Assembly: GCF_010731675.1 (NCBI RefSeq)
Contig: NZ_AP022584.1
Coordinates: forward strand, 5,208,001-5,272,000
Direction: 5' to 3'
DNA length: 64,000 bases
Source of the DNA: Mycobacterium marseillense
GTDB lineage: Bacteria > Actinomycetota > Actinomycetes > Mycobacteriales > Mycobacteriaceae
The notes under the pieces are model-generated. The model was not told where the DNA came from. It saw nothing but the letters and a program-made list of their open reading frames with translations, and did no database searches. Both the position numbers and the translations under genes were made by a program. The first letter of the stretch is position 1; every line of letters starts with the position of its first letter. This document shows positions 44,541 through 57,380 of the stretch, in pieces.

Positions 44541-44984
44541 ATGAGCGCGCCCATGATCGGCATGGTCGTGCTCGTCGTCGTGCTGGCGAGCGCCGTCGTC
44601 GCGCTGAGTTATCGGCTGTGGAAGCTGCGTCAGGGCGGCACGGCGGGGATCATGCGAGACATTCCCGCGGTGGGTGGTCACGGCTGGCGACACGGGGTAA
44701 TCCGTTACCGCGGCGGCGAAGCCGCGTTCTACCGGCTTTCCAGCCTGCGACTGTGGCCGGATCGACGGCTCAGCCGGCGCGGCGTGGAGATCGTGGCCCG
44801 GCGCGCGCCGCGCGGCGACGAGTTCGACATCATGACCGACGAGATCGTCGTCATCGAGTTGCGCGATACCACCCAGGACCGCAGGTCTGGCTACGAGATC
44901 GCTTTCGACAAGGGCGCATTGACCGCGTTCCTGTCTTGGCTGGAGTCGCGTCCGTCGCCGCGTTCCCGTCGGCGCAGTATCTAG
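44541..44984 (+). CDS. DUF2550 membrane-anchored protein (Rv1312-like)
   Basis: A 147-residue protein with one N-terminal membrane helix (IGMVVLVVVLASAVVALSY), then a basic cytoplasmic or external domain (WRHGVIRYRGGEAAFYRL, LSRRGVEIVARRAPRGDEFD, TDEIVVIELRDTT). It starts 6 bp after atpC and is conserved at the end of actinobacterial atp operons. Function unknown; a link to ATP synthase assembly is only suggested by position. Confidence 0.85.
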   Translation: MSAPMIGMVVLVVVLASAVVALSYRLWKLRQGGTAGIMRDIPAVGGHGWRHGVIRYRGGEAAFYRLSSLRLWPDRRLSRRGVEIVARRAPRGDEFDIMTDEIVVIELRDTTQDRRSGYEIAFDKGALTAFLSWLESRPSPRSRRRSI

Positions 44985-44990
44985 GTCGCA

Positions 44991-45575
44991 CTAACTTGCG
45001 GTGGCTCCTCCGCCGCCCGGCTTCCACAGCACATCGCCGTCGGGGTTGGCCACGCGCGACAGGATGAACAGCAGATCCGATAGCCGGTTCAGGTATTTCG
45101 CGGGTAAGACGTTGACCTGCTGCGGGGCGGCATCGATCGCGGCCCACGCCGAGCGCTCGGCCCGGCGCACCACCGTGCGGGCGACGTGCAAGAACGCCGA
45201 CAACGGCGAACCTCCCGGCAGCACAAAGGAATTCAGCTTCGGCAACGATTCGTTATATGTGTCACACCACTTTTCGAGCCGGTCGATGTAGGGCTGGGTG
45301 ACCCGCAGCGGTGGGTATTCGGGGTTTTCCACCACCGGGGTGGACAGGTCCGCGCCGGCGTCGAAGAGATCATTCTGGATCTGGCGTAACACCGCCTTGA
45401 GCTCGTCGTCGGGCTGACCGATGGCGACGGCGACGCCGATCGCCGAGTTGGCCTCGTCGCAGTCGGCGTAGGCCACCAGGCGGGGGTCGGTTTTGGGGAC
45501 CCGCGAGAAATCGCTCAATCCCGTCGTGCCGTCGTCCCCGGTCCGCGTGTAGATGCGAGTCAGATGCACTGCCAT
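44991..45575 (-). CDS. PduO-type ATP:cob(I)alamin adenosyltransferase (Rv1314c-like)
   Basis: A 194-residue trimeric enzyme converting cob(I)alamin to adenosylcobalamin. The family N-terminus [13 protein letters not shown] binds ATP, and the conserved [25 protein letters not shown] is present. Adenosylcobalamin feeds methylmalonyl-CoA mutase; the epimerase of that pathway is encoded near the right end of this window. Start ATG 45575. It is convergent with the DUF2550 gene. Confidence 0.95.
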   Translation of the reverse strand: MAVHLTRIYTRTGDDGTTGLSDFSRVPKTDPRLVAYADCDEANSAIGVAVAIGQPDDELKAVLRQIQNDLFDAGADLSTPVVENPEYPPLRVTQPYIDRLEKWCDTYNESLPKLNSFVLPGGSPLSAFLHVARTVVRRAERSAWAAIDAAPQQVNVLPAKYLNRLSDLLFILSRVANPDGDVLWKPGGGGATAS

Positions 45576-45615
45576 GCGCAAAACGGTACTGCGGCGCGTG
45601 CAGGGGCCACGACTT

Positions 45616-45709
45616 GGCTCGATGGCTTGACTCCTCCTCCCTCCGCTCCGCGGAGCGCGTCGTCATCAAGCGGGCTCGATGGCTTGACTCCTCCTCGCTC
45701 CGCTCCGCG
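45616..45709 (+). repeat. two 37-bp direct repeats before murA
   Basis: Copies at 45616-45652 and 45673-45709 differ at one base (start GGCTCGATGGCTTGACTC, end CTCCGCTCCGCG). Copy 1 overlaps a palindrome CGCTCCGCGGAGCG (45644-45657). They lie in the divergent gap between the adenosyltransferase and murA. They may be members of an interspersed mycobacterial repeat. Confidence 0.7.
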
Positions 45710-45745
45710 CAAAGCTGGCCGACTGACAAGCCGATACCCCTTCAC

Positions 45746-45761
45746 TAGACTGACGCGGGTG
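45746..45761 (+). promoter_or_regulatory. leaderless-type promoter of murA
   Basis: TAGACT (45746-45751) is a consensus-like -10 with 7 nt before the murA GTG (45759), so the mRNA would start at the start codon. There is no Shine-Dalgarno sequence. Confidence 0.5.
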
Positions 45762-47012
45762 GCTGAGCGATTCGTGGTGACCGGCGGCAACCGGTTGTCC
45801 GGCGAAGTCGCGGTGGGGGGCGCAAAGAACAGCGTGCTCAAGCTGATGGCCGCGGCGTTGTTGGCCGAAGGCACCAGCACCATCACCAACTGCCCCGACA
45901 TCCTCGATGTACCGCTGATGGCCGAGGTGCTGCGCGGCCTCGGTGCCACCGTGGAACTCGACGGCGACGTCGCCCGAATCACCTCACCCGATGAGCCGAA
46001 ATACGATGCCGACTTCGCCGCGGTGCGACAGTTCCGGGCTTCGGTGTGCGTACTGGGGCCACTGGTCGGTCGGTGTAAGCGGGCCCGCGTCGCCCTTCCC
46101 GGCGGAGACGCCATCGGGTCGCGGCCGCTGGACATGCACCAGGCCGGCCTGCGCCAGCTGGGCGCGCAATGCAATATCGAGCACGGATGCGTGGTGGCGC
46201 AGGCGGATACGTTGCGCGGCGCGGAGATTCAGTTGGAGTTTCCGTCGGTGGGGGCCACCGAGAACATCCTGATGGCCGCGGTCGTGGCGGAAGGCGTGAC
46301 CACGATCCACAACGCCGCGCGCGAACCGGACGTCGTCGATCTGTGCACGATGTTGAACCAGATGGGCGCGCAGGTCGAAGGCGCGGGTTCGCCGACGATG
46401 ACCATCACGGGCGTCCCGCGGCTGCACCCGACCGAACATCGCGTCATCGGGGATCGCATCGTCGCCGCCACGTGGGGCATCGCCGCCGCGATGACCCGCG
46501 GAGACATCTCCGTCACCGGCGTCGACCCCGGGCACCTGCAGGTTGTGCTGCACAAACTGCACGACGCCGGCGCCACGGTCACCCAAACGGACGACAGCTT
46601 CCGGGTGGCCCAGTACGAGCGCCCGAAGGCCGTCAACGTCGCGACCCTGCCGTTTCCCGGCTTTCCCACCGACCTGCAGCCCATGGCGATCGCGCTGGCA
46701 TCGATCGCCGATGGCACGTCGATGATCACCGAGAACGTATTCGAGGCCCGCTTTCGTTTTGTCGAGGAAATGATCCGGCTGGGCGCCGACGCCCGCACCG
46801 ACGGGCACCACGCCGTCGTGCGCGGACTGCCGCAATTGTCGAGCGCGCCGGTGTGGTGTTCGGACATTCGGGCCGGCGCCGGCCTGGTGTTGGCGGGGCT
46901 CGTCGCCGACGGAGACACCGAGGTACACGACGTCTTCCACATCGATCGCGGCTACCCGTTGTTCGTGGAAAACCTGGCGATTTTGGGAGCGGAGATCGAG
47001 CGGGTAGAGTAA
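45759..47012 (+). CDS. murA: UDP-N-acetylglucosamine 1-carboxyvinyltransferase MurA
   Basis: A 417-residue enzyme for the first committed step of peptidoglycan synthesis, adding enolpyruvate to UDP-GlcNAc in the cytoplasm. The N-terminal [15 protein letters not shown] is typical. The active-site loop reads [10 protein letters not shown], with Asp117 where most bacteria have the fosfomycin-target Cys; this is the mycobacterial form and predicts intrinsic fosfomycin resistance. The GTG at 45759 gives the family N-terminus; the frame is open to 45564 without homology. Confidence 0.97.
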   Translation: MAERFVVTGGNRLSGEVAVGGAKNSVLKLMAAALLAEGTSTITNCPDILDVPLMAEVLRGLGATVELDGDVARITSPDEPKYDADFAAVRQFRASVCVLGPLVGRCKRARVALPGGDAIGSRPLDMHQAGLRQLGAQCNIEHGCVVAQADTLRGAEIQLEFPSVGATENILMAAVVAEGVTTIHNAAREPDVVDLCTMLNQMGAQVEGAGSPTMTITGVPRLHPTEHRVIGDRIVAATWGIAAAMTRGDISVTGVDPGHLQVVLHKLHDAGATVTQTDDSFRVAQYERPKAVNVATLPFPGFPTDLQPMAIALASIADGTSMITENVFEARFRFVEEMIRLGADARTDGHHAVVRGLPQLSSAPVWCSDIRAGAGLVLAGLVADGDTEVHDVFHIDRGYPLFVENLAILGAEIERVE

Positions 47013-47070
47013 CCAAAGTCAGTGCCCCACAAGCGCGATCACCAACGCGAAGGTGGACGAGAGCGGGGCC

Positions 47071-47100
47071 TTGACTCCCTCGCTGGATTGGTACTAGCCT
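47071..47100 (+). promoter_or_regulatory. rRNA operon promoter 1
   Basis: TTGACT (47071-47076), an 18-bp spacer and TAGCCT (47095-47100), about 60 bp after murA. It has the same layout as the promoters of the mycobacterial rrnA operon. Confidence 0.65.
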
Positions 47101-47146
47101 GGCACGGCTGCTCCCGACTCGGTCTCTGGAAGACCAAAACTGGGAG

Positions 47147-47176
47147 TTGACTCCACTGCCGGATCTGTATTAAGCT
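47147..47176 (+). promoter_or_regulatory. rRNA operon promoter 2
   Basis: TTGACT (47147-47152), an 18-bp spacer and TAAGCT (47171-47176), followed by the conserved GGCAGGGTTGCCCC start region. Both promoters share the TTGACTCC-x-CTGCCGGAT-like stretch, so they look like a duplicated promoter unit. Confidence 0.7.
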
Positions 47177-47370
47177 GGCAGGGTTGCCCCAAAACGGGCG
47201 AAACAAGTGTTGTTTGAGAACTCAATAGTGTGTTTGGTCTTTTTATTTGTTGTTGTTTTTTTGGCCATACCTAGCACTCCCCGTGTGTGGGTATGGCAAT
47301 TTTTGATGCCAGTTATTTGGTGTCTTGTCAGGTATCTCTGATTTGAAATTCACCTCGTTCATCGAGGAGT
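47177..47370 (+). other. rRNA leader with antitermination-like box and hairpin
   Basis: The leader of the 16S precursor. GTTTGAGAACTCAATAG (47212-47228) matches the conserved actinobacterial rRNA leader box thought to act in antitermination. GCCATACC (47264-47271) pairs with GGTATGGC (47290-47297) as a stem. A T-rich stretch lies between them. Sequences just before position 47371 probably take part in the RNase III processing stem with the spacer. Confidence 0.55.
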
Positions 47371-52300
<4,930 letters not shown>

Positions 52301-52385
52301 CAATCGCAACCACAGTCCATTTCGGCGACAATTTGTCGCGGAAAGCTTGAACACCGCACCCCCCACCAAACAAATTTAAATAGAG

Positions 52386-52500
52386 TTACGGCGGCCACAG
52401 CGACAGGGAAACGCCCGGTCCCATCCCGAACCCGGAAGCTAAGCCTGTCAGCGCCGATGATACTGCCCATACGGGTGGAAAAGTAGGACACCGCCGAACA
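52386..52500 (+). rRNA. rrf: 5S ribosomal RNA
   Basis: About 115 nt, from TTACGGCGGCCACAGCGACA to GACACCGCCGAACA. It is located 85 bp after the 23S gene. The conserved CCGAACCCGGAAGCTAAG core is present. Confidence 0.93.
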
Positions 52501-52505
52501 TACAC

Positions 52506-52535
52506 AAAAACACCCCCGGCAACGGGGGTGTTTTT
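52506..52535 (+). terminator. rRNA operon intrinsic terminator
   Basis: AAAAACACCCCCG (52506-52518), loop GCAA, then CGGGGGTGTTTTT (52523-52535): a 13-bp perfect stem whose last five pairs are A:T and end in a T run. It starts 6 bp after 5S. Confidence 0.9.
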
Positions 52536-52729
52536 GCATATGTAGCCCAAAATCGCTGGGGCGCAGGCATTTATAGGTACGCCGGCATGCGCCAGGGATC
52601 GAAGTGCGGGGCTATCTGCCGGCGGGGGCACCGGGATGCGCAATAGGCCGAGCGCAGTGCGGCGGCGGACGGCTGACCGAACGGCGCTGCACTGATCTCG
52701 ACCTAAACGTCCGTGATGTCCTCGTCGCG

Positions 52730-53905
52730 TTATCCGGCAAACGGCGGGCGTGCCATCACCGTCGGGCGGATCCCGTAGCGCGGACCGGTGCCGCCCGAAC
52801 TTCCGCCGACGCCCGCCAGCGGCATCCCGCCCAACAGGTTTCCGGGCCCTGGCGTGTCCGGGGTGGTGATGAAGCGGCTGACCGGAATCGACGATGCCCC
52901 GGAGGTGACCGCCGGGGTCGCGGCGGACCACGCGGGCGGCACAGACAAACCACCGACCGGTGCGGCCGAAGCCAAGCTTGCCGATATGGCGCCGCCACCA
53001 CCCGTCAGGCCACGCAGCGACGCACCGATCGCCGGCAGGCCCGCGGCGGCCTTGGCTCCCTCGCTGGCGGCCTTGGCGGCAGGCGCCAAACCCTTTGAAA
53101 GCGACAGGAAGTGAGTCGACATCCCGGTAACGCGATACATCATCGCGAGGGTGTTTTGGGTAGGGCTGGCGTATTCGGCCCACATGTCGAAGACGGGATT
53201 CTGTTCCAGCAGGTCTGTGATCGGCGGTGGCGGCTCCGTGGTCGCCGCCGCGGGTGACGAGAGTGCCCGCAGCGTGGGCGGTACCGACGACAGCAATTGG
53301 GACTGTGTCGATTCCGAGCCGGCCGCGGTGCCGGCCGCCTGGGCGACCGAGGCCGCCTGCATGCCCTCTCCCGCCGGATTGGTGGTCTCGGTCGGCCGGG
53401 TGAAGGGTGTCACCTGAGTGACCGGGGCCGCCTGGCCCGCGTAGCCGTACATGGCGGTAGCGTCTTGCGCCCACATTTCGGCGTATTGCGCCTCGAGCTG
53501 AACGATCAGCGGCGTGTTTTGGCCCAGGACATTGGTCGACACCGCCTGGGCGAGCTGGATGCGGTTGGCTTCGATCAGCGGCGGAGGCACCGTGGCGGCA
53601 AACGCGGCTTCGTAAGCGCCCGTCGCGGCCCTGGCCGAAATGGCGGCCTGCTCGGCCTGCACGGCGGTGGCGCGCATCCACGTCACATAAGGTTGGGCCG
53701 CCTCGGCCATCTGGGCCGAGGCGGGGCCCATCCACTCTTCGCTTACCAGTTGCGTGACGATCCTGTCGTAGTCATTGGCGGCCGAATCCAACTCCGCGGC
53801 CAGCAGGTTCCAGGCCCACGCCGCGGCCATCATCGATCCCGGGCCCGGCCCGGAATACATGCGCTCCGAATGGATCTCCGGGGGTAGCGCTCCGAAATCC
53901 AGCAC
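52730..53905 (-). CDS. PPE family protein, SVP subfamily
   Basis: A 391-residue PPE protein. The N-terminal PPE domain (about 1-180) begins MLDFGALPPEIHSERMY, with the WxG turn in EEWMGPASAQM. The C-terminal part has the subfamily motif GGLSVPPAWSAA near residue 315 and ends in a PRYGIRPTVMARPP tail. Such proteins are exported by ESX (type VII) systems with a PE partner. The PE gene lies 12 bp upstream on the same strand, so the two form a bicistronic pair. The function outside the cell is unknown. Confidence 0.9.
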   Translation of the reverse strand: MLDFGALPPEIHSERMYSGPGPGSMMAAAWAWNLLAAELDSAANDYDRIVTQLVSEEWMGPASAQMAEAAQPYVTWMRATAVQAEQAAISARAATGAYEAAFAATVPPPLIEANRIQLAQAVSTNVLGQNTPLIVQLEAQYAEMWAQDATAMYGYAGQAAPVTQVTPFTRPTETTNPAGEGMQAASVAQAAGTAAGSESTQSQLLSSVPPTLRALSSPAAATTEPPPPITDLLEQNPVFDMWAEYASPTQNTLAMMYRVTGMSTHFLSLSKGLAPAAKAASEGAKAAAGLPAIGASLRGLTGGGGAISASLASAAPVGGLSVPPAWSAATPAVTSGASSIPVSRFITTPDTPGPGNLLGGMPLAGVGGSSGGTGPRYGIRPTVMARPPFAG

Positions 53906-53917
53906 GTGTCACCCTCC

Positions 53918-54217
53918 TCAGCTGGACGCGGCGGCGTTGATGGCTTCGGTCGCCGCATACGAACTCGCGCCGAAGTGCAGCATCCTCACGAAGCTGTCGT
54001 GAATCACCGTGGCCTGGGCGCAGACGTTCTGATACATCTGGGCGTGCGCGGCGAACTGGGTCGCGACCAGCACCGAGACCTCGTCGGTTGCCGCGGGCAC
54101 CACTCCCATCGTCGGTGCCGATGCCGCTGCATTCTGTGCGGCCAGCGCCCCACCGATAGCGGCCAGGTTCTGGGCTGCGGCGGATAACGCTTCCGGCTGG
54201 GTGGTCACGAACGACAC
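53918..54217 (-). CDS. PE family protein
   Basis: A 99-residue PE protein (opening MSFVTTQPEALSAAA), just the alpha-helical PE domain. The general type VII secretion signal YxxxD/E is present at the C-terminal end as Tyr87-A-A-T-Glu91. It is expected to form a heterodimer with the PPE encoded 12 bp downstream and to be exported by an ESX system. A GAGAGAAATC site precedes the ATG. Confidence 0.92.
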   Translation of the reverse strand: MSFVTTQPEALSAAAQNLAAIGGALAAQNAAASAPTMGVVPAATDEVSVLVATQFAAHAQMYQNVCAQATVIHDSFVRMLHFGASSYAATEAINAAASS

Positions 54218-54581
54218 GGTGATTTCTCTCCTCGCTGGGTTCGGCTTGAAGGTGCTGAACGGCCGCTAAAAGCCGCTCCTCCGCGAGGTTAAGTGCTGCG
54301 CGCCCAATAGTGTATTGCCAAAGACAAATGTTCATCTTTAGCTAGATTCAGTTCAGATTCGTGAACTACCACGTACATATATGTTCTTACGATCACATAT
54401 ATGCACAAACGTCCACTGGTGAAGGACAGCCGTCGCGGCCGAAGAACGGCATCGCGTTCGTGACTGCAAGGCCGACGGTGTCGACCGCGCCGGACGGTAC
54501 CCGCGCACAAGTATCTGACCACAGTTTCGGGCGGCGTTGGGGTGCGTCCGAAAGCCGTCGACAAGACGAGGGGACCACTTA
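54218..54581. other. AT-rich intergenic region between divergent PE and PPE genes
   Basis: 364 bp without a gene, much more AT-rich than the surroundings around 54300-54420. It must hold promoters in both directions. It contains AGATTC twice, 11 bp apart (54344 and 54355), and two CATATATG palindromes 20 bp apart. Such regions are common targets of Lsr2- or EspR-like proteins; this is inferred. Confidence 0.6.
54375..54403. promoter_or_regulatory. two ACATATATG sites, 20 bp apart
   Basis: ACATATATG at 54375-54383 and 54395-54403. Each holds the 8-bp palindrome CATATATG. The 20-bp period puts the sites two helical turns apart on the same face, typical of cooperative binding. Confidence 0.5.
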
Positions 54582-55727
54582 GTGGATTACGGGGCGCTTC
54601 CCCCGGAGGTCAACTCCGGGCGGATGTATGTCGGCGCGGGTTCGGGGCCGATGCTGGCGGCCGCCGCAGCCTGGGACGGGTTGGCCATCGATCTGTACAC
54701 GACGGCGGCCTCCTACAGCTCGATGATCGCCGAACTGACCGGCGCGTGGCTGGGGCCCGCGTCGGCGACGATGGCCAACGCCTCGGCCCCGTACGCGGCG
54801 TGGCTGAGCGCGACGGCCGCGCAGGCCGAGCAGACGGCCGTCCAGGCGAAGGCTGCCGCGGGTGCCTACGAGGCAGCGTTCGCGATGACGGTTCCGCCAC
54901 CGGTGATCGCGGCCAACCGCGCGCAACTGATGATGCTGATCGCGACGAACTTCTTCGGCCAGAACCTGCCGGCGATCGCGGCTACCGAGGCCCAGTACGC
55001 CGAGATGTGGGCCCAGGACGCGGCGGCGATGTATGGCTACGCCGCGGCGTCGGCCGGCGCCTCAGCGCTGCCCACCTTCGACCAGTCGCCGACGACCACC
55101 AACCCGGCGGGGCGGGCCGCTCAGGAGATGGCGGTGGCACACGCCGCGGAGACGGCGGCCGAGACTAGCGCCCAGCCCGGCGCGTCCTCGACGCTGGCGA
55201 ACTCCGGCGCGGCCACCGGCGGAGCGGTGGATGGATCCGGCGCGACAGCCGGAGCGTCGACATCGGAATCCTGGAAAAAGCTGACTTCGTTGTATACCAA
55301 CCACCTTGGTATGACCTATAACCACATGGGCGACTGGGAGCACATGATGAAGCTCTGGGAAGGTGTGGCGCCGGCCGCCGGTGACAGCAAAGCCGTGGTG
55401 CCTGCGGTCACCTTGCGCGGTGTGGGTGGAACCCTGGGCGGTGGCCCGACGCCCTCCGGTGCGTCGGTGTCGGCGGGCCTGGGCAGGGCGGGCACGGTCG
55501 GCCACTTGTCGGTCCCGCAGAGTTGGGCCGCCGCGGCCCCCGCGGCTAGCGCGGAAACAGCGCCGCCGGCGGTCAGCACCGTCAGCGCCGGCCCCGAGGC
55601 CAAGGGAAGCGGGATGCTCCGCGGCATACCGCTGACGGGCACGGGTCGGGGGGCCGGCGGCAAGATCGTCGGACAGCGATACGGGTTCCGTCCGATGGTG
55701 GTAGCACGGCACGTCGTCGGCGGATAA
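54582..55727 (+). CDS. PPE family protein, SVP subfamily
   Basis: A 381-residue PPE protein. The PPE domain opens [17 protein letters not shown], with WxG in [11 protein letters not shown], and is followed by an Ala/Ser/Thr-rich linker. The subfamily motif [12 protein letters not shown] and [11 protein letters not shown] tail end the protein. GTG at 54582. It lies divergent from the PE/PPE pair and has no PE gene directly upstream; it may share the PE protein at 53918-54217. Confidence 0.9.
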   Translation: MDYGALPPEVNSGRMYVGAGSGPMLAAAAAWDGLAIDLYTTAASYSSMIAELTGAWLGPASATMANASAPYAAWLSATAAQAEQTAVQAKAAAGAYEAAFAMTVPPPVIAANRAQLMMLIATNFFGQNLPAIAATEAQYAEMWAQDAAAMYGYAAASAGASALPTFDQSPTTTNPAGRAAQEMAVAHAAETAAETSAQPGASSTLANSGAATGGAVDGSGATAGASTSESWKKLTSLYTNHLGMTYNHMGDWEHMMKLWEGVAPAAGDSKAVVPAVTLRGVGGTLGGGPTPSGASVSAGLGRAGTVGHLSVPQSWAAAAPAASAETAPPAVSTVSAGPEAKGSGMLRGIPLTGTGRGAGGKIVGQRYGFRPMVVARHVVGG

Positions 55728-55779
55728 ACGCTCACGGTCCCGCGTCGCGCCGGTCGGCGCGATCGAACGCGCGGGTGGC

Positions 55780-56496
55780 CTATTTGCCGGGCGTGAACCA
55801 GGCGACCTTGGCCTGCCAGGAGCGGGCGGATCCGTAGGCGAAGCCGATGGCGCTCAGGCAGGCGCACAACCAGACGGGCAAGGCGATATCGCTGCCCGCC
55901 CAGGCGGTGCCGATTTGAATCACGCTCGCCGCCACCCCGAATCCCGCCGAGATCAGGTAGAGGTCGACGGTCGTCGTGGAGCGGGGATCTGTCCGCAGTA
56001 TCAGCAGTACTCGTCCTGCGTAGGTGAGGAGATAGATGATCAGGGCGCCCAAGACCAACCAGTAAGCGACCAGCCAGAAGTCGCTGGCGGGAGCGGCGAA
56101 GAAGTCGAGGTGATGGCCTTCATCGGCGATGACGAACAGCGCCACCAGTAGCGGAACCGCAACACGCAGCGGGCGCGTGACATGTTTGCGCAGCAGGACG
56201 CGCTCGTGGGCTTCGTCGACGAGACGGATGAGGCCGTGCCGGATGATCGCCGTCACCGCGAAGATCCAGCAGATGTGGCCGAGCAGATGTTGCACGTTCC
56301 ACAGCCCGAAGACGCGGTGCAGGGGCGGTCCGAGCGCGGCCGCGGCCCAGTGCGACATCAGCAGCACCGCGCAGCCGTGCAGTGCGATGTTGCGGGTAGC
56401 GCCGGCCTCCCATCGCGAGCGCCAGGTGTCGCGCCGAATCCACAGGCTGCACAGGAGGGCCGCCAGCGTGACGCTGATGAGTGCGGTTTTGATCAT
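55780..56496 (-). CDS. polytopic membrane protein, unknown function
   Basis: A 238-residue protein with about seven hydrophobic segments (TALISVTLAALLCSLWI, IALHGCAVLLMSHWAAAALG, ICWIFAVTAIIRHGL, VAVPLLVALFVIADEG, YWLVLGALIIYLLTYAG, LYLISAGFGVAASVIQIG, LCACLSAIGFAYGS). Several His residues sit in or near helices (HRVFGLWNVQHLLGHICW, DEGHHLDFF), which could bind metal or heme. The layout resembles the N-terminal part of MAB_1171c-type putative transporters. The HTH gene 23 bp upstream is on the same strand and is probably cotranscribed. Confidence 0.6.
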   Translation of the reverse strand: MIKTALISVTLAALLCSLWIRRDTWRSRWEAGATRNIALHGCAVLLMSHWAAAALGPPLHRVFGLWNVQHLLGHICWIFAVTAIIRHGLIRLVDEAHERVLLRKHVTRPLRVAVPLLVALFVIADEGHHLDFFAAPASDFWLVAYWLVLGALIIYLLTYAGRVLLILRTDPRSTTTVDLYLISAGFGVAASVIQIGTAWAGSDIALPVWLCACLSAIGFAYGSARSWQAKVAWFTPGK

Positions 56497-56519
56497 CCAA
56501 ACGGTCCCGGCAGTGCCGC

Positions 56520-56870
56520 TCAGACGGGCGGACTGTTGGGATCGGGACGAAGGTCACGCAGCCTGGGCGGGCCGGCCTGGGACTCCACGTACTCGGTAAC
56601 CGAGTCGGGGTCGATCAGACCGTAGCGAACTTGCAGGTCAACCGGGTTCAGCCCCAAATACTTGGCCGCCCTGATCAGGTTGTCCGCGGTGATCAGCCTG
56701 CCCTCGCGAGCCGCCTTATAGTACGCGGACTTGCGATAGCCGAACGCTTCGTAGACCTCGGTGGCCGCCAAGGGCCGACCGACCAGGTACGGCAGAACCA
56801 CGGCCGGGTCCTTCGCACTGTCGTCCACAATGATGGACGATAGCTCCGTTCGACGGACCTCGCAAAACAA
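56520..56870 (-). CDS. helix-turn-helix regulator-like protein
   Basis: A 116-residue protein. The middle (about 35-85) fits a helix-turn-helix fold: LAATEVYEAFGYRKSAYYKA, then TADNLIRAAKYLGLNPVDLQ, akin to XRE/phage repressor-like domains. The tail is Pro-rich. It precedes the membrane protein gene by 23 bp, a common actinobacterial pairing of a small HTH gene with a polytopic protein. The role is unknown. Confidence 0.6.
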   Translation of the reverse strand: MFCEVRRTELSSIIVDDSAKDPAVVLPYLVGRPLAATEVYEAFGYRKSAYYKAAREGRLITADNLIRAAKYLGLNPVDLQVRYGLIDPDSVTEYVESQAGPPRLRDLRPDPNSPPV

Positions 56871-56888
56871 ACGCGACCGCGCCCGCGG

Positions 56889-57380
56889 TCAGTCGAACAG
56901 CGTCGCGCAACTGTGGACCTTTTCCAGATCCAGCAGCGCGCGTTTGCGCTGCAGGCCACCGCCGTAGCCGGTGAGGGTGCCGTTCGCGCCGATGACCCGG
57001 TGGCACGGCACGACGATCGCGATCGGGTTATGCCCGTTGGCCAATCCCACAGCGCGCGCGGCCCCCGGAGCGCCGATCTGCTCGGCGATTCGTCCGTATG
57101 ACCTGGTCTCCCCGTAGGGAATGGTCAGCAACGCCTTCCACACGCGCCGCTGAAACTCGGAGCCGTGCAGATCGAACTCGAAATCGAAGTCGGTGCGCTC
57201 GCCGGCGAAATAGGCGGCCAGCTGCTCGACGGCCTCGCCGAACGCCCGCGGGTTCGGCGACCAGCCGGCGCGGCTCGGCTCATACGTCTGGTCGACCATC
57301 CGGAGGTGCATCAGCACCGAGTCGCGACCGGCCAGGGTCAGCAATCCGATGGGGCTGTCGATGGTGCGGTACTCGATCAT
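56889..57380 (-). CDS. ogt: methylated-DNA-protein cysteine methyltransferase
   Basis: A 163-residue repair protein that removes alkyl groups from O6-guanine. The acceptor is Cys126 in the VPCHRVIG motif; the HTH region ([18 protein letters not shown]) and the [11 protein letters not shown] arginine finger segment are present. The ATG at 57380 overlaps alkA by ATGA, so the two are translated together. The same frame is open much further upstream but without homology. Confidence 0.96.
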   Translation of the reverse strand: MIEYRTIDSPIGLLTLAGRDSVLMHLRMVDQTYEPSRAGWSPNPRAFGEAVEQLAAYFAGERTDFDFEFDLHGSEFQRRVWKALLTIPYGETRSYGRIAEQIGAPGAARAVGLANGHNPIAIVVPCHRVIGANGTLTGYGGGLQRKRALLDLEKVHSCATLFD

